Below are positions 28,465 to 39,044 of a stretch of 64,000 nt of DNA, in pieces (the stretch's first letter is position 1; every line of letters starts with the position of its first letter). Under the pieces are notes generated by a model. The model did no database searches. It was given only the letters and a program-made list of their open reading frames with translations, and was not told the origin of the DNA. This stretch comes from Clostridiales bacterium (lineage in GTDB: Bacteria; Bacillota; Clostridia; Lachnospirales; JAQSXR01): contig JAQSXR010000003.1 in assembly GCA_029256575.1 (NCBI GenBank), positions 434,001-498,000 on the forward strand, written 5' to 3'. The position numbers and the translations under genes were made by a program.

Positions 28465-29463
28465 TTAATTTACAAAGTCAAATAAATCCCTAACCCAACT
28501 ACCAATAGAATATTTTTCATAAGTCTCTTCATTTATTGCCTCATATTTCATATCAATAAATTGCTGTGGTATAGCAAATTCATCTCTTTGAATAACTAAA
28601 ATATTATTCTCATTGTAAAAATCATAATTTACAATTTCACTATTTGTCGTAATCAATTTTTTATTCATCCCTATAATTTCAATAGTACGCATTGTTAGTC
28701 CTTTTTGCTTAGGATGTTGAATGTCTACAATAATATTGGAATTATTAATTATTTCAGAAATCTCGTCACTAGAAAGCTTGTCTAATTTAAACTCATTTAA
28801 TTCACTCTTTCTAAATGATTTTGTTATATATTTGTTTATTATAAATACCCATTTATTTTGTATAAACATATACAAATAAAAGGATCTATTGTTATTTTTA
28901 CAATAATTTCTGACTCGATTTAAAATATTATATCTATCAGAATGTACAGTTCCAATAAAGCATAAATCATAAATATAATTTTCTTTTATTTTATTCTTTC
29001 GATAACAATCCAAATAAAATAAAGGTCTAAACTTCATACAATCAAATTTCTCGGAGTCTCGCGGGTCAAAAGATAAAACCTTATCAAAATACACGAATTT
29101 TTTATCTATGCCTCTAATATTTTCAACAGAATCATAGAGGTATAATATAAATTTTGCCTTTGTATATTTTTTCTTTAGTAAAGCTAATTGAGATTCACTA
29201 GCAGATTCACATTTAATAAACAGAACATAGTCATACTTTTTTTCTGTATTTTCTTCTATTATTCTATTATAATATGCATCTGTTTTTTTATCGAATATTT
29301 TTGGAGCAATTCTCATAAGTTTTTTTTCTAGTGGCTTACTAACAGATCTCTCATCATAAAAGTCAACGATTGCACCAAGTTCCTCCATTTTTTCTTTCAT
29401 TTTTTTCTCATACCCAAAGAAAACTGGAGCAAAAAATAATATATTTTTATTTTTTAGATTCAT
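28465..29463 (-). CDS. CgeB-like putative glycosyltransferase
   Basis: A 332-residue soluble protein with NILFFAPVFFGYEKKMKEKMEELGA at the start, a central YDYVLFIKCES and YLYDSVENI, and a C-terminal CgeB/GT1-like segment (IVDIQHPKQKGLTMRTIEIIGMNKKLITTNSEI). CgeB-like proteins are common in polysaccharide clusters and resemble GT-B transferases, but their reactions are mostly unknown. Its ATG overlaps the epimerase stop (TAATG), so it is probably translated together with the 29463-30599 enzyme. Confidence 0.7.
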   Translation of the reverse strand: MNLKNKNILFFAPVFFGYEKKMKEKMEELGAIVDFYDERSVSKPLEKKLMRIAPKIFDKKTDAYYNRIIEENTEKKYDYVLFIKCESASESQLALLKKKYTKAKFILYLYDSVENIRGIDKKFVYFDKVLSFDPRDSEKFDCMKFRPLFYLDCYRKNKIKENYIYDLCFIGTVHSDRYNILNRVRNYCKNNNRSFYLYMFIQNKWVFIINKYITKSFRKSELNEFKLDKLSSDEISEIINNSNIIVDIQHPKQKGLTMRTIEIIGMNKKLITTNSEIVNYDFYNENNILVIQRDEFAIPQQFIDMKYEAINEETYEKYSIGSWVRDLFDFVN

Positions 29464-30599
29464 TATTTATACAGTCCTTTTTGTTTCATTTCTTCTATTG
29501 ATGATTCATAATTATCAATTTCAATTTCTTGATTTTCTACCCAATCAACAAAGTTTGATATTCCCTGCTTAAAAGATACTTTAGGTTTATATCCCAGTTT
29601 TTTATTAATTTGTTTTAAATCACCAAGGTTATGTCTTATATCACCCAATCTATAATTTCCGGAAACTTCAATTGAAATATTTGATTCATATTTTTCTCTT
29701 AAAGTATTAGCAATCTCTAATACATTTATATTTTCACCAGAGCCCACATTAAAGGTATTGTAATTTGCCTCATTTTTTTCTATTCCCAAAAGAATTGCAT
29801 CTGTAATATCATCAATATATACGAAATCTCTTGTTTCAAGTCCATCTTCAAAAATATTCAAGTTATTCCCATTCTTTATTCTCGTTGAAAAAATAGATAG
29901 AATTCCTGTATACGGATTTTTTAGAGATTGACCAGGTCCATAAACATTTTGAAATCTAAATGCAACTACCGGAATATTTAGTGCTTTTCCAACAATCATA
30001 CATAACTGTTCTTGTGCTTGCTTTGTAAAACCATATACAGAGGTAGGATGTAGTTCTGATGATTCATCTGTTGGAAGCATAGTCACTGTTTTGCTACATA
30101 TAGGGCACTTCACTTCAAAATCACCATTTTTCATGCACTCTTCTGTTCTTGATTCAGGAAATACAATCCCATGTTCATAGCATTCGAATTTGCCTTCTCC
30201 ATATACTGCTCTAGATGCAGCAATAACCATTTTCTTAACTTTATGTTCTGTATTAGTCAATAACTCTAAAACTTTTGCCGTTCCACCAATGTTCGATTCT
30301 ATATATTTGTTAATTTCATACATAGATTGTCCTGTTCCAGTTTCAGCAGCAAGGTGTACAACTATATCAATATCTTTTAATGCTTTTTCCCAATCGCAAA
30401 CATTATTTACGTCCCCTTTAATAAAGGTAACAATATCTTTAATTAATCGATACGAATACGACTTTTCACAATCATCACCATGTACTTGTGGACTTAAGTT
30501 GTCTAGAATTACAACATCATATCCTAATTTTATCATTTTTACTGCTAAATTACTTCCAATAAATCCAGCGCCGCCAGTTATTAATACTCTTGTTTTCAT
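29463..30599 (-). CDS. NAD-dependent epimerase, probably dTDP-L-rhamnose 4-epimerase (WbiB-like)
   Basis: A 378-residue extended short-chain dehydrogenase with TGGAGFIGSNLAVKM, LDNLSPQVHG, HLAAETGTGQSM, AASRAVYGEG and the catalytic YGFTKQ (Y-x3-K). The LDNLSPQVHG motif and a cysteine-bearing insertion near residues 140-175 (ECYEHG, EECMKNG, CPICSK) match the WbiB group, which converts dTDP-L-rhamnose to dTDP-6-deoxy-L-talose. The insertion with four cysteines may bind zinc. Because RmlABCD is encoded in the same cluster, the substrate would be available. Specificity within this superfamily is inferred, not proven. Confidence 0.8.
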   Translation of the reverse strand: MKTRVLITGGAGFIGSNLAVKMIKLGYDVVILDNLSPQVHGDDCEKSYSYRLIKDIVTFIKGDVNNVCDWEKALKDIDIVVHLAAETGTGQSMYEINKYIESNIGGTAKVLELLTNTEHKVKKMVIAASRAVYGEGKFECYEHGIVFPESRTEECMKNGDFEVKCPICSKTVTMLPTDESSELHPTSVYGFTKQAQEQLCMIVGKALNIPVVAFRFQNVYGPGQSLKNPYTGILSIFSTRIKNGNNLNIFEDGLETRDFVYIDDITDAILLGIEKNEANYNTFNVGSGENINVLEIANTLREKYESNISIEVSGNYRLGDIRHNLGDLKQINKKLGYKPKVSFKQGISNFVDWVENQEIEIDNYESSIEEMKQKGLYK

Positions 30600-30632
30600 A
30601 AATACACCTACTTAACTTTATATTTTTATTAA

Positions 30633-32096
30633 TTACTTACTCTCTGATTCAATAATCGATTTTTCAAAATCCGAAATGCAATACTGATATTCAATGTGCT
30701 TTGACATTTCCATATCATAAATCAAGTCTGCAAATAATTTATTAACAATACTAACTCTCATAAATCTTAAAATTGGATTAAACAACTTAGTTGTTCTTAT
30801 CTTTTTACAATGTAAATTAGCTATACACCTTACTAGATTTGTCGTACATACGTATTGCATATTTTGTGGCCATAAAATACCAGACGTTTTTCTGTCGATA
30901 ACTATTTTCACAAATTCACTCAAATTATCAATAAAAAGCATACTTCGCTGATTCTTTATTTCAGGAAACAATGGCAATTTAAGGGCTAGTTTAGCTAGTC
31001 GTGGATAATTACCTTTGCAACCTTTTCCATAGACGATAGGGGGTCTAAGTACTGCTATTTTAAAATTATTATCTTCAAGTTCACTAATTAATTCTTCAGC
31101 CTCTAATTTCGATTTTCCATAATTGTTCTTAGGATATGGCTTAGTTTCTTTCGTAATAATACCTCTTTTTATCCCATAAACACTCATTGTACTCAAGAAT
31201 ACAAAATGTTTCACTCCGTCATCTTTCGCTTTTTGTGCAACTTCATATGCCAAATCACGATTAACCTTATAATAAAGTTCAGTTATTTTTTTAGTCTCTT
31301 TGACATGAGCTATCCCTGCCACGTGAAAAATAGAATCATATTCAGAAAAATCGCTCTCTTTCCAACTACCATCCATCATATCCAATGTATCAACTACATA
31401 TCTATCCGGCCATTGTGCCACCCATTTTTCAAACGAAGTGCCAATATAACTATTGGCACCTGTTATAAGTATAGCCACATCTTTGACTTTTACATTCTCC
31501 AGCTTCCCAGTACCACCCTCAACAACCCCATCCTTCTTTAGTACCTTTACAATAGTCCCAAAGAAGCACTTCACATCCATCCACAAGCTCATACGTTGAA
31601 CATATTCACCATCCAACTTCGCCTTAACCTCTATCGACAACTCATCTCTACCACTAATCTGCGCTAATCCACTTAATCCAGGTTTTATATCATTCGCCCC
31701 ATACTTATCTCTTTCTTCAATCAAATCATATTGATTCCAGAGTGCTGGTCTAGGTCCAATGATGCTCATCTGTCCAATTAGTATATTAATAATCTGAGGA
31801 ATTTCGTCAAGACTTGTTTTTCTAAGAAACTTTCCTGTCTTTGTAATAAATGCATCCGGATTACTTAACATGTGTGTAGGCATATCACTCGGTGTATCCG
31901 TCCTCATTGTCCTGTATTTCAATATGTAGAAATATTTCTTATTCTTACCTACTCTCTTTTGTTTAAATAGAACAGGTCCCTTTGAATCAAGTTTAATAAT
32001 AATAGCGATAATCAAAAATATGGGGGATAGTAATATAGTCCCAATCAGTGATAACCCTAAATCAATTAATTTCTTGAATATCGGATAAATCTTCAT
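30633..32096 (-). CDS. Hybrid initiating sugar-phosphate transferase fused to an NAD-dependent epimerase
   Basis: A 487-residue fusion. Residues 1-205 are a bacterial sugar transferase (PglC/WcaJ catalytic domain) with one N-terminal hydrophobic segment, RVGKNKKYFYILKYRTM, the catalytic Asp-Glu in TSLDEIPQIINI, GPRPAL and KPGLSGLAQISGRDE. It would move a sugar phosphate to undecaprenyl phosphate and so start the repeat unit. Residues ~210-487 are a short-chain epimerase/dehydratase with ITGANSYIGTSFE, VFLSTMSVYG, NNYGKSKLEAEE (Y-x3-K) and RPPIVYGKG. The fusion may couple making the first sugar with its transfer. Both catalytic sites look intact, and the frame is unbroken. Confidence 0.9.
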   Translation of the reverse strand: MKIYPIFKKLIDLGLSLIGTILLSPIFLIIAIIIKLDSKGPVLFKQKRVGKNKKYFYILKYRTMRTDTPSDMPTHMLSNPDAFITKTGKFLRKTSLDEIPQIINILIGQMSIIGPRPALWNQYDLIEERDKYGANDIKPGLSGLAQISGRDELSIEVKAKLDGEYVQRMSLWMDVKCFFGTIVKVLKKDGVVEGGTGKLENVKVKDVAILITGANSYIGTSFEKWVAQWPDRYVVDTLDMMDGSWKESDFSEYDSIFHVAGIAHVKETKKITELYYKVNRDLAYEVAQKAKDDGVKHFVFLSTMSVYGIKRGIITKETKPYPKNNYGKSKLEAEELISELEDNNFKIAVLRPPIVYGKGCKGNYPRLAKLALKLPLFPEIKNQRSMLFIDNLSEFVKIVIDRKTSGILWPQNMQYVCTTNLVRCIANLHCKKIRTTKLFNPILRFMRVSIVNKLFADLIYDMEMSKHIEYQYCISDFEKSIIESESK

Positions 32097-32141
32097 CTTA
32101 ACACCTCTTTTATAGCTATAATTATTTCTAGTAAATTAGTC

Positions 32142-33759
32142 CTACACTACCTGCTTAAATCCTTCTTCATTTTTATAGGTATTTACTACCTCTGGCATAA
32201 ATTCAACAATTTCTTTTGCCTTGAAATTCTTAGCCATTTTATCCAGTGTATGTATTTTATCTTTCAACCACTGTTCATCAATGTCCTCTTGACCAACTAT
32301 AAAGATTTTCTCATCTACTGTCGACTCAAGATCCTCTGCCTCTAGCAGTAATTCCTCATATAACTTTTCTCCAGGTCGAAGCCCTGTGTATTCTATTCTT
32401 ATATCCTTATCTACTTCAAATCCGGATAACACGATCATTTTCTTTGCAAGCTCACTTATCTTTACAGGCTCTCCCATATCTAAGATAAATAGTTCACCAC
32501 CACTGGTGATTCCCCCAGCTTTGAGTACTAACATACAAGCTTCTGGTATTGTCATAAAGTACCTTATGATATCTTTATGCGTTACCGTTACTGGTCCGCC
32601 TTCTTTTATTTGTTTCTTAAAGAGTGGGACTACAGACCCATTTGAACCGAGAACATTTCCAAATCGAACTGCACAGAACTTGGTCTTACTCTTTCGATTC
32701 ATAACATTATCCACTCCATATTTATCCGCCATCTGCGCGGTATTATAAGTACCCATTACATTATTCTTTATCGCTTCGTCTGGATTCGTTTCCATGAGTG
32801 GTACATGCTTATGAGCCGCTGCGTGAAATATGATCTGTGGCTTGTGCTTCTTAAATATGTATTCTAACTTATTGAGATCTCGCACCGATGCGATTTCTAT
32901 TTGAATATCTAGGGTATCTCCGTAATGTCTTATCAATTCTTGTTGTATGTTATAGGCATTATTTTCATAAATATCAAGAACGACTAAAGTTTTAGGATGT
33001 ATACTTGCCACTTGTCTACAGATTTCCGAGCCGATTGACCCGCCGCCACCAGTTACCAATACTACTTTATTTTCCAAGTATTTGTAATTCTCTTTTTTTA
33101 AGACTACTTGATCTCTACCTAATAAATCTTCTATCTCAATTTTACGAATTTTATTTGCTATGTTTTCGTTTGGTATATCTCCATATTGTTCCGGTATTAT
33201 ATTGACTTCACATCCTGTTGCGATACAATCTTCGATTATTTTATTCTTCTCATTAATACTATCAAAGGTCTTAGCAACTAATATTACTTGTATCTCTTTT
33301 TCCTTACATACACGAATCACGTTATCGTTCGTATCGATTACCGGTATATTCTTAATATTTCTACCAAGTTTTGAGGGATTATCCGAAAGCATACCAACGA
33401 TACTATAATTATAGTTTTTGAAGAATTTTAATTCTTCGATTACTCTGGTAGCTAGGAACCCTAAACAATAAATATTCAAGTCGAACTAAGTTTTCAGGAA
33501 AATAATAATTTATTAATACAAAAATAGATGTCATAATAGATACTGCTACTACCGTGGCTTTCATGCATTTCACGAAATCTCTGGAATCAGCGTATCGCCA
33601 TACAACATCATAAACTTTAAAAATATGAAAAATTACAACTGTCACCAGATAGTATGCAATGATTGGTAGCCATACATATACCGTATTTGCTTTATCTGTT
33701 AAAAAATAATATATTAAGCATGTTAGTCCATAGTATCTCCCTCTTGTTCCCTAAATCAT
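32142..33759 (-). pseudogene. Decayed FlaA1/CapD-type nucleoside-diphosphate-sugar 4,6-dehydratase
   Basis: Homologous to the membrane-anchored CapD/PglF dehydratases, but with several lesions. The probable start (ATG 33759) is followed by an in-frame TAG at codon 3. The membrane domain is too short (about two helices, then FKVYDVVWRYADSRDF). Near 33480 the frame shifts by one base, so the rest (MNIYCLGFLATRVIEEL..., 32142-33479) is read in another frame, formally from a TTG. Inside that frame KYGVDNVM runs directly into NRKSKTKF, so the ~28 residues that normally hold the catalytic STDKAVNPTN-MGATKR segment are missing. The NAD loop (TGGGGSIGSEICRQV) and the end (VRFGNVLGSNGSV) remain. The product cannot be an active dehydratase. 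It is the first gene of the biosynthesis cluster, just behind its promoter. Confidence 0.88.
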
Positions 33760-33805
33760 GTTCCCACTACCAAGTATATTTCTCCCCCGAAAAACATACT
33801 TACAC

Positions 33806-33834
33806 ATTTTACCATTAAATGAATTGTATAGCAA
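33806..33834 (-). promoter_or_regulatory. Putative promoter of the polysaccharide biosynthesis cluster
   Basis: TTGCTA (33834-33829), 17 nt, TAAAAT (33811-33806) on the minus strand, followed by a GGGGGAG ribosome-site-like motif before the capD-like remnant. The 33760-33930 stretch holds nothing else that I can recognise. Confidence 0.55.
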
Positions 33835-33932
33835 TAGTCTCTACTTTATATAATAATACACTCCATTTAATTTGTATACCCTTTTATGACTTTTTTCAGT
33901 ATTTTATTTAGTAAAATTTACATACTCTTTAA

Positions 33933-33956
33933 TAAAAAAGGAGCGTTTCCGCTCCT
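33933..33956 (-). terminator. Terminator of the aminotransferase gene
   Basis: On the minus strand GGAGCG-GAAA-CGCTCC, a GNRA-capped hairpin, followed by TTTTTT. It lies 10 nt after the aminotransferase stop. Confidence 0.9.
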
Positions 33957-33965
33957 CCTCCAAAT

Positions 33966-35153
33966 TTATAATGTATTTAAGAACGTTTCTAATCGATCGA
34001 GACCTTTGGTAATTTGTTCCATTGATATTGCATATGACAATCTTATATGATGTTTGATACCAAAGTCTTCGCAAGGAATAACAGCGATATCAAAGTCATC
34101 TAGTAAGATCTTCGCTATATTCGCAGCTGTTCCGATTAATTCACCCTTGTATGTCTGCTTGCATACTGCTTCACAATCAAGGAAAGTATAGAATGCACCG
34201 TGAGGCTTAAAGCAACTAACGTGTGGCATCTTTGATATTCGATCATACATATATACACGACGTTTATCAAACTCTAATCTCATTGTCTCTACACATTCTT
34301 GAGATCCTTCAAGGGCTGCTACTGTCGCCTTTTGAGCGATCGAATTGGCATTTGAAGTATTATGGCTTTGCATGTTGCTCATTAATGTCGCAATCTCTGG
34401 TGCAGAAGCAGTAAAGCCTATTCTCCATCCAGTCATTGCGTGACTTTTCGCAACTCCATTTACAACTATTGTTCTTTTATAGATTTCTTCATTAAAAGTT
34501 GCTATACTAACGTGTTTTGAATCATCATAGATTAATTTCTCATAGATTTCATCTGAAATTACATATATATTATGCTTTACAGCAAAATCAGCAATATTAC
34601 GTAATTCATCTTCTGTATATAACATACCAGTTGGATTACTTGGGCTATTTAGTATCATTGCCTTTGTATTTGAAGTAACCTTGCTTTCAAGATCTTCTAC
34701 TGTTACTTTATAATTGTTATCTTTCTTACCTTTTACAAATACAGGAACACCATCTGCGAGGCCTACCATTTCAGGGTAACTTAACCAATATGGAGCAGGA
34801 ATTAGTACTTCTTCTCCTGGATTTAATATTGCCATAAATATATTGGATAGTGAATGCTTTGCTCCATTACTAATTACTATTTGATTTGGTTTATAATCCA
34901 AATTGTTGTCGTTTTTTAATTTGTCACATACTGCCTGTCTTAATGGAAGTATACCAGCTACAGCCGTATATTTCGTAAAGCCTTCGTTGATTGCTTTAAT
35001 AGCCGCTGCATTAACATGCTCTGGAGTATTAAAATCAGGCTCTCCAGCCCCAAAACCTACCACGTCTCTACCAGCTGCTTTCATTTCATTTGCCTTTGCA
35101 GTAATTGCAAGTGTTGCTGAAGGTTTGATTCTCTGAACTTTAAGTGATAACAT
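33966..35153 (-). CDS. Class I pyridoxal-phosphate aminotransferase (aspartate aminotransferase type)
   Basis: A 395-residue cytoplasmic aminotransferase of the bacterial aspartate aminotransferase subgroup Ib. Visible are GAGEPDFNTPEHV, ISNGAKHSL, NSPSNPTGM, the cofactor-binding SDEIYEKL and the Schiff-base lysine in VNGVAKSHAMTGWRIGF, with the substrate arginine in HIRLSYA near the end. It interconverts aspartate and oxaloacetate with 2-oxoglutarate and glutamate. It is monocistronic, with its own terminator 10 nt downstream. An extended -10 (TTGTATAAT) lies near 35205, without a clear -35. Confidence 0.9.
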   Translation of the reverse strand: MLSLKVQRIKPSATLAITAKANEMKAAGRDVVGFGAGEPDFNTPEHVNAAAIKAINEGFTKYTAVAGILPLRQAVCDKLKNDNNLDYKPNQIVISNGAKHSLSNIFMAILNPGEEVLIPAPYWLSYPEMVGLADGVPVFVKGKKDNNYKVTVEDLESKVTSNTKAMILNSPSNPTGMLYTEDELRNIADFAVKHNIYVISDEIYEKLIYDDSKHVSIATFNEEIYKRTIVVNGVAKSHAMTGWRIGFTASAPEIATLMSNMQSHNTSNANSIAQKATVAALEGSQECVETMRLEFDKRRVYMYDRISKMPHVSCFKPHGAFYTFLDCEAVCKQTYKGELIGTAANIAKILLDDFDIAVIPCEDFGIKHHIRLSYAISMEQITKGLDRLETFLNTL

Positions 35154-35366
35154 CTTTATTACACCATCCTAATTCAAATTTATTTGTCTTGTTATATTGT
35201 ATTATACAAATCTTGTTTTTGCAAGTTGAACTTTAAAATAATTCGTATTTATTTTGTTTTTCTGTGGTTTTGTACAAATAGGAGACTATTTTGAATTATT
35301 TGGATGTATGATATTGCGTAAATGAATAAATAGTCAACAGTACCTTGCAAATTTCTCCTATAAATC

Positions 35367-35418
35367 AAAAAAATAGCCACCCCTTATAAATACTATTTAT
35401 AAGGTTTAGCTATTTTAT
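35367..35418 (-). terminator. Terminator of rny
   Basis: A long hairpin (AATAGC...CCTTATAAAT with ATTTATAAGG...GCTATT) followed by seven T on the minus strand, 15 nt after the RNase Y stop codon. Confidence 0.85.
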
Positions 35419-35432
35419 TTCATTCATACATA

Positions 35433-37013
35433 CTATTTTGCAAAATCAGTTGCTCTAGATTCTCTAATTACATTAACTTTTATTTGACCTGGATATTCAA
35501 GTTCATCTTCGATTCTCTTTGAAATATCTCTTGCTAATAATATCATTTCTGAATCATTAACTTGATCAGGTACTACCATAATACGAATTTCTCTACCCGC
35601 TTGGATAGCGAAAGTTTTGTCTACGCCTTTAAAGCTTTCTGCAATCTCTTCTAATTTCTTTAATCTGTTTGTATATGTTTCTAAAGTTTCGCGTCTTGCT
35701 CCTGGTCTAGCAGCGGATATTGTATCAGCAGCTTGTACTAATACAGCGATAAGACTTTCCGGTTCAACATCTCCATGATGTGATTCCACAGCATTAATAA
35801 TGATTGCGGATTCTTTATATTTTCTACAAAGATCAACACCAATTTGAATATGTGACCCTTCAATTTCATGGTCAACAGCTTTACCAATGTCATGTAATAA
35901 ACCGGCACGTTTTGCTGTCTTTATGTCCACACCAACTTCTGCAGCGAGTAACCCACAAATATGTGCTACTTCTATAGAATGTTTCAGTGCATTTTGACCA
36001 TAACTTGTTCTAAATTTCATCTTACCTAATAATCTTACTAATTCAGGGTGAATACCATGTACGCCAACATCAAATGTTGCTGCTTCGCCTTCTTCTCTTA
36101 TCATTTGTTCTACTTCTTTTTGAGCCTTCTCAACCATTTCTTCGATACGAGCTGGATGAATACGACCATCTACAATAAGTTTTTCAAGTGCTATTCTTGC
36201 AACTTCTCTTCTAATTGCATCAAATCCAGATAATATTACTGCCTCTGGAGTATCGTCAATTATCAAGTCAATTCCTGTTAGTGTTTCAAGTGTTCTAATA
36301 TTTCTACCTTCACGACCAATGATTCTACCCTTCATTTCGTCACTTGGTAATTGAACTACTGAAATAGTAGTTTCTGATACATGATCAGCTGCACATTTTT
36401 GAATGGCAGTAACTACATAATCTTTTGCTTTTTTGTTTGCTTCTTCGCGAGCTCTCGCATCCAATTCTTTAATTAATATTGCTGTTTCATGTTTAACTTC
36501 GTTTTCAACAGTCTTAAGCAAATATTCTTTTGCTTGCTCTGAGGTGAGACCTGAGATTCTCTCAAGTTCATGAACCTGCTGTCTATGCACTTCTTCGACC
36601 TCTTGTGACATTCTAGTAATCTTCTCTTCTCTTTGCACAAATGCTGTTTCTTTTCTTTCTATCGCATCATTTTTTCTTTCAAGAGATTCTTCTTTCTGAA
36701 CAAGACGTCTTTCATGCGCTTTTAAATCATTTTGTTTTTCTTTATACTCTTTATCTGCTTCTTTTTGTTCTTTTTCGATTTCATTTCGAGATTTCAATGC
36801 TTCTTCTTTGATTTCTAAAGTTGCTTCACGTTTTTCTTTTTCAGCCGTTTTTATTGCTTCTTCAATTATCTGTCTGGCTTTTTCTTCCGCTGTTCCAATC
36901 TTAGCTTCCGAAATTTTCATTCTATATGAGACGCCTAGCTTAAATGCTATAGGTCCTACTATAATCAACGCTACTACAAAGCTGATAAGTGCATATATAA
37001 TTTCTATCGGCAC
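35433..37013 (-). CDS. rny: Ribonuclease Y
   Basis: Membrane-anchored endoribonuclease that starts bulk mRNA turnover in Firmicutes. The 526-residue protein has an N-terminal transmembrane helix ([20 protein letters not shown]), a long charged coiled coil (residues ~30-190), a KH domain ([31 protein letters not shown]) and an HD domain with HSIEVAH and the metal-binding [10 protein letters not shown]. Translation begins at a GTG after AAGGAGGTG. It is preceded by a good promoter and followed by a strong terminator, so it is monocistronic. Confidence 0.97.
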   Translation of the reverse strand: MPIEIIYALISFVVALIIVGPIAFKLGVSYRMKISEAKIGTAEEKARQIIEEAIKTAEKEKREATLEIKEEALKSRNEIEKEQKEADKEYKEKQNDLKAHERRLVQKEESLERKNDAIERKETAFVQREEKITRMSQEVEEVHRQQVHELERISGLTSEQAKEYLLKTVENEVKHETAILIKELDARAREEANKKAKDYVVTAIQKCAADHVSETTISVVQLPSDEMKGRIIGREGRNIRTLETLTGIDLIIDDTPEAVILSGFDAIRREVARIALEKLIVDGRIHPARIEEMVEKAQKEVEQMIREEGEAATFDVGVHGIHPELVRLLGKMKFRTSYGQNALKHSIEVAHICGLLAAEVGVDIKTAKRAGLLHDIGKAVDHEIEGSHIQIGVDLCRKYKESAIIINAVESHHGDVEPESLIAVLVQAADTISAARPGARRETLETYTNRLKKLEEIAESFKGVDKTFAIQAGREIRIMVVPDQVNDSEMILLARDISKRIEDELEYPGQIKVNVIRESRATDFAK

Positions 37014-37063
37014 AGGATGACACCTCCTTATTTAGTTTTCATTGTACATTATACAACTATTAA

Positions 37064-37092
37064 ATTTTATCCTGTTTTGCACATTATGTCAA
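37064..37092 (-). promoter_or_regulatory. Promoter of rny
   Basis: TTGACA (37092-37087), 17 nt, TAAAAT (37069-37064) on the minus strand, ~50 nt before the GTG start. A second TATAAT-like element lies closer to the gene. Confidence 0.65.
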
Positions 37093-37222
37093 GTAATCAT
37101 TCAATTTTTTTGGATATTTTGTAGCATTTATACAATTTATAACTAAAAATTATTAGAAATCAAAAAATAAATTTGCAAAAAAATAATCATTTGTTGTGAT
37201 TCAAAAGAAAATATAGTCAAGT

Positions 37223-37260
37223 AAAAAAAGAATATCTTACTGTAAATCATAAGATATTCT
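37223..37260 (-). terminator. Terminator of recA-recX
   Basis: AGAATATCTTA and TAAGATATTCT form an 11-bp stem, followed by seven T on the minus strand, a few bases after the recX stop. Confidence 0.9.
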
Positions 37261-37266
37261 ATAATA

Positions 37267-37905
37267 TTATATAAAAATGTCTAAATCTTCTGTCTCATTA
37301 TACTTAAGTCCAACTTCGTGAAGGCACTTCATAACAGTTGCCGCACTAAATCCTTTTCTTAATAAATATCCATACAGTTTGCAACTCTTTTCATTGGAAA
37401 TTGTTTCATTTGTTGACAATTTCTTATGCAGTAATTTTCTAACTACTTCTACTTCGTCTGTCTTTGTATCTTGGAAGCCTTCTTCAATTAGTTCAGCTGA
37501 GACCCCTTTGCCTCTTAAATAGGCAACTATTTCTCTTTTGCTTTTTCTTGATATTCGAGCATTTATGATATGAGTTACAAATCTTCTATCATCAATATAA
37601 CCATAGCCTTTTGCATATTCAATTGCTCTATCAATAACATCAATTGAGTAGTTCTTCTGCCTTAACTTCAATCTAAGTTCATTCTCAGATTTATCAGATA
37701 TCTTAATTAGTTGTAGTAGTTTTGCTTTTGCTCTCTTTAGTATTACTTTCTCAACTATAATATGATACTTCTCTGTCGTTATGCTGTTACCCTCTTCGAT
37801 TCCGAATCTCGTCAAATCTCCTTTGTACAAAACTAATTGTATCTCATGGTCAAGCGTAACCGTGTACTGAAGTCTATTAATTTGTTCTATTGAAGTGACT
37901 AACAT
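37267..37905 (-). CDS. recX: Regulatory protein RecX
   Basis: A 212-residue all-helical modulator that binds RecA filaments and limits their activity. RecX helical repeats are visible (ENELRLKLRQKNYSIDVIDRAIEYAKGYGYIDDRRF, KSKREIVAYLRGKGVS, CKLYGYLLRKGFSAATVMKCL). The frame is open from 37911. The AAAGGGG site spaces better to the ATG at 37905. It follows recA by 24 nt and shares its promoter, LexA box and terminator. Confidence 0.92.
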   Translation of the reverse strand: MLVTSIEQINRLQYTVTLDHEIQLVLYKGDLTRFGIEEGNSITTEKYHIIVEKVILKRAKAKLLQLIKISDKSENELRLKLRQKNYSIDVIDRAIEYAKGYGYIDDRRFVTHIINARISRKSKREIVAYLRGKGVSAELIEEGFQDTKTDEVEVVRKLLHKKLSTNETISNEKSCKLYGYLLRKGFSAATVMKCLHEVGLKYNETEDLDIFI

Positions 37906-37929
37906 AAGCATATCCCCTTTAAAGAATTA

Positions 37930-39021
37930 TTATTTGTCAGTTGATTTATCAGTTGACTTTTCTTTTTCTTTCGCTTTATCCGCTTTCTTTTCTGCTACTT
38001 TAATTTCATTTGCTGATTCAACCTGACCACCAAGGCCGTAATGTATACGTACTTTTTTATCTATTTCATCAAGGATTGCTGGATTCTCAAATAAATATGT
38101 CTTTGCATTCTCTCTACCTTGACCGATCTTTTGTTCATTATATGCATACCATGCGCCACTCTTGATAATGATTCCTACATTAGCAGCCAAATCAAGTACA
38201 TCACCTTCTTTTGAAATACCTTTACCAAACATAATATCAAATTCTGCTTCTTTAAAAGGTGGAGCAATCTTATTCTTAACAACTTTTATTCTAGTTCTAT
38301 TACCAACTACCTCTGCGCTTTGCTTTAATGTCTCAATTTTCCTTATATCAAGTCTTAAAGACGCGTAGAACTTAAGAGCACGTCCTCCAGTTGTTGTTTC
38401 TGGATTACCAAACATAACTCCAATCTTCTCACGAAGCTGATTGATAAATATTACGATACACTTTGATTTATTAATGATTGATGTAAGCTTTCTAAGCGCT
38501 TGAGACATAAGTCTTGCTTGTAGACCCATATGTGAGTCTCCCATTTCGCCTTCAATCTCAGCTCTTGGTACTAATGCTGCAACAGAGTCGACAATTATAA
38601 TATCCATTGCGCCTGATCTTACCATTGTCTCTGTAATCTCAAGGGCTTGTTCACCACTATCAGGTTGTGATATATAGAGATTGTCTATGTCTACACCGAT
38701 ATTCTTTGCATATTCTGGGTCAAGTGCATGTTCTGCATCGACGAATCCAGCAATTCCACCTCTTCGTTGTACTTCTGCAACCATATGTAGTGCAACTGTA
38801 GTCTTACCACTTGATTCTGGTCCAAATACTTCTATAATTCTTCCTCTTGGAATTCCGCCTGCTCCAAGTGCTATATCAAGGCTTAGTGATCCTGTTGGAA
38901 CTGTCTCGACATTCATAGTCGCTCTGGATTCTCCAAGTTTCATAACAGACCCTTTGCCATATTGTTTCTCTATTTGTGCTAATGCAGCATCTAACGCTTT
39001 TTGCTTTTCTCCGTTTAACAT
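37930..39021 (-). CDS. recA: RecA recombinase
   Basis: ATP-dependent strand-exchange protein of homologous recombination and SOS co-protease. The 363-residue protein has Walker [10 protein letters not shown] at residues ~67-75, Walker [11 protein letters not shown], the L1/L2 loops ([30 protein letters not shown]) and a lysine-rich C-terminal tail ([15 protein letters not shown]). It starts at an ATG ~8 nt after GGAAGGGG. A perfect LexA box overlaps the predicted transcription start, so SOS control is expected. Confidence 0.98.
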   Translation of the reverse strand: MLNGEKQKALDAALAQIEKQYGKGSVMKLGESRATMNVETVPTGSLSLDIALGAGGIPRGRIIEVFGPESSGKTTVALHMVAEVQRRGGIAGFVDAEHALDPEYAKNIGVDIDNLYISQPDSGEQALEITETMVRSGAMDIIIVDSVAALVPRAEIEGEMGDSHMGLQARLMSQALRKLTSIINKSKCIVIFINQLREKIGVMFGNPETTTGGRALKFYASLRLDIRKIETLKQSAEVVGNRTRIKVVKNKIAPPFKEAEFDIMFGKGISKEGDVLDLAANVGIIIKSGAWYAYNEQKIGQGRENAKTYLFENPAILDEIDKKVRIHYGLGGQVESANEIKVAEKKADKAKEKEKSTDKSTDK

Positions 39022-39044
39022 TGTGTATACCCCTTCCGAATCAT

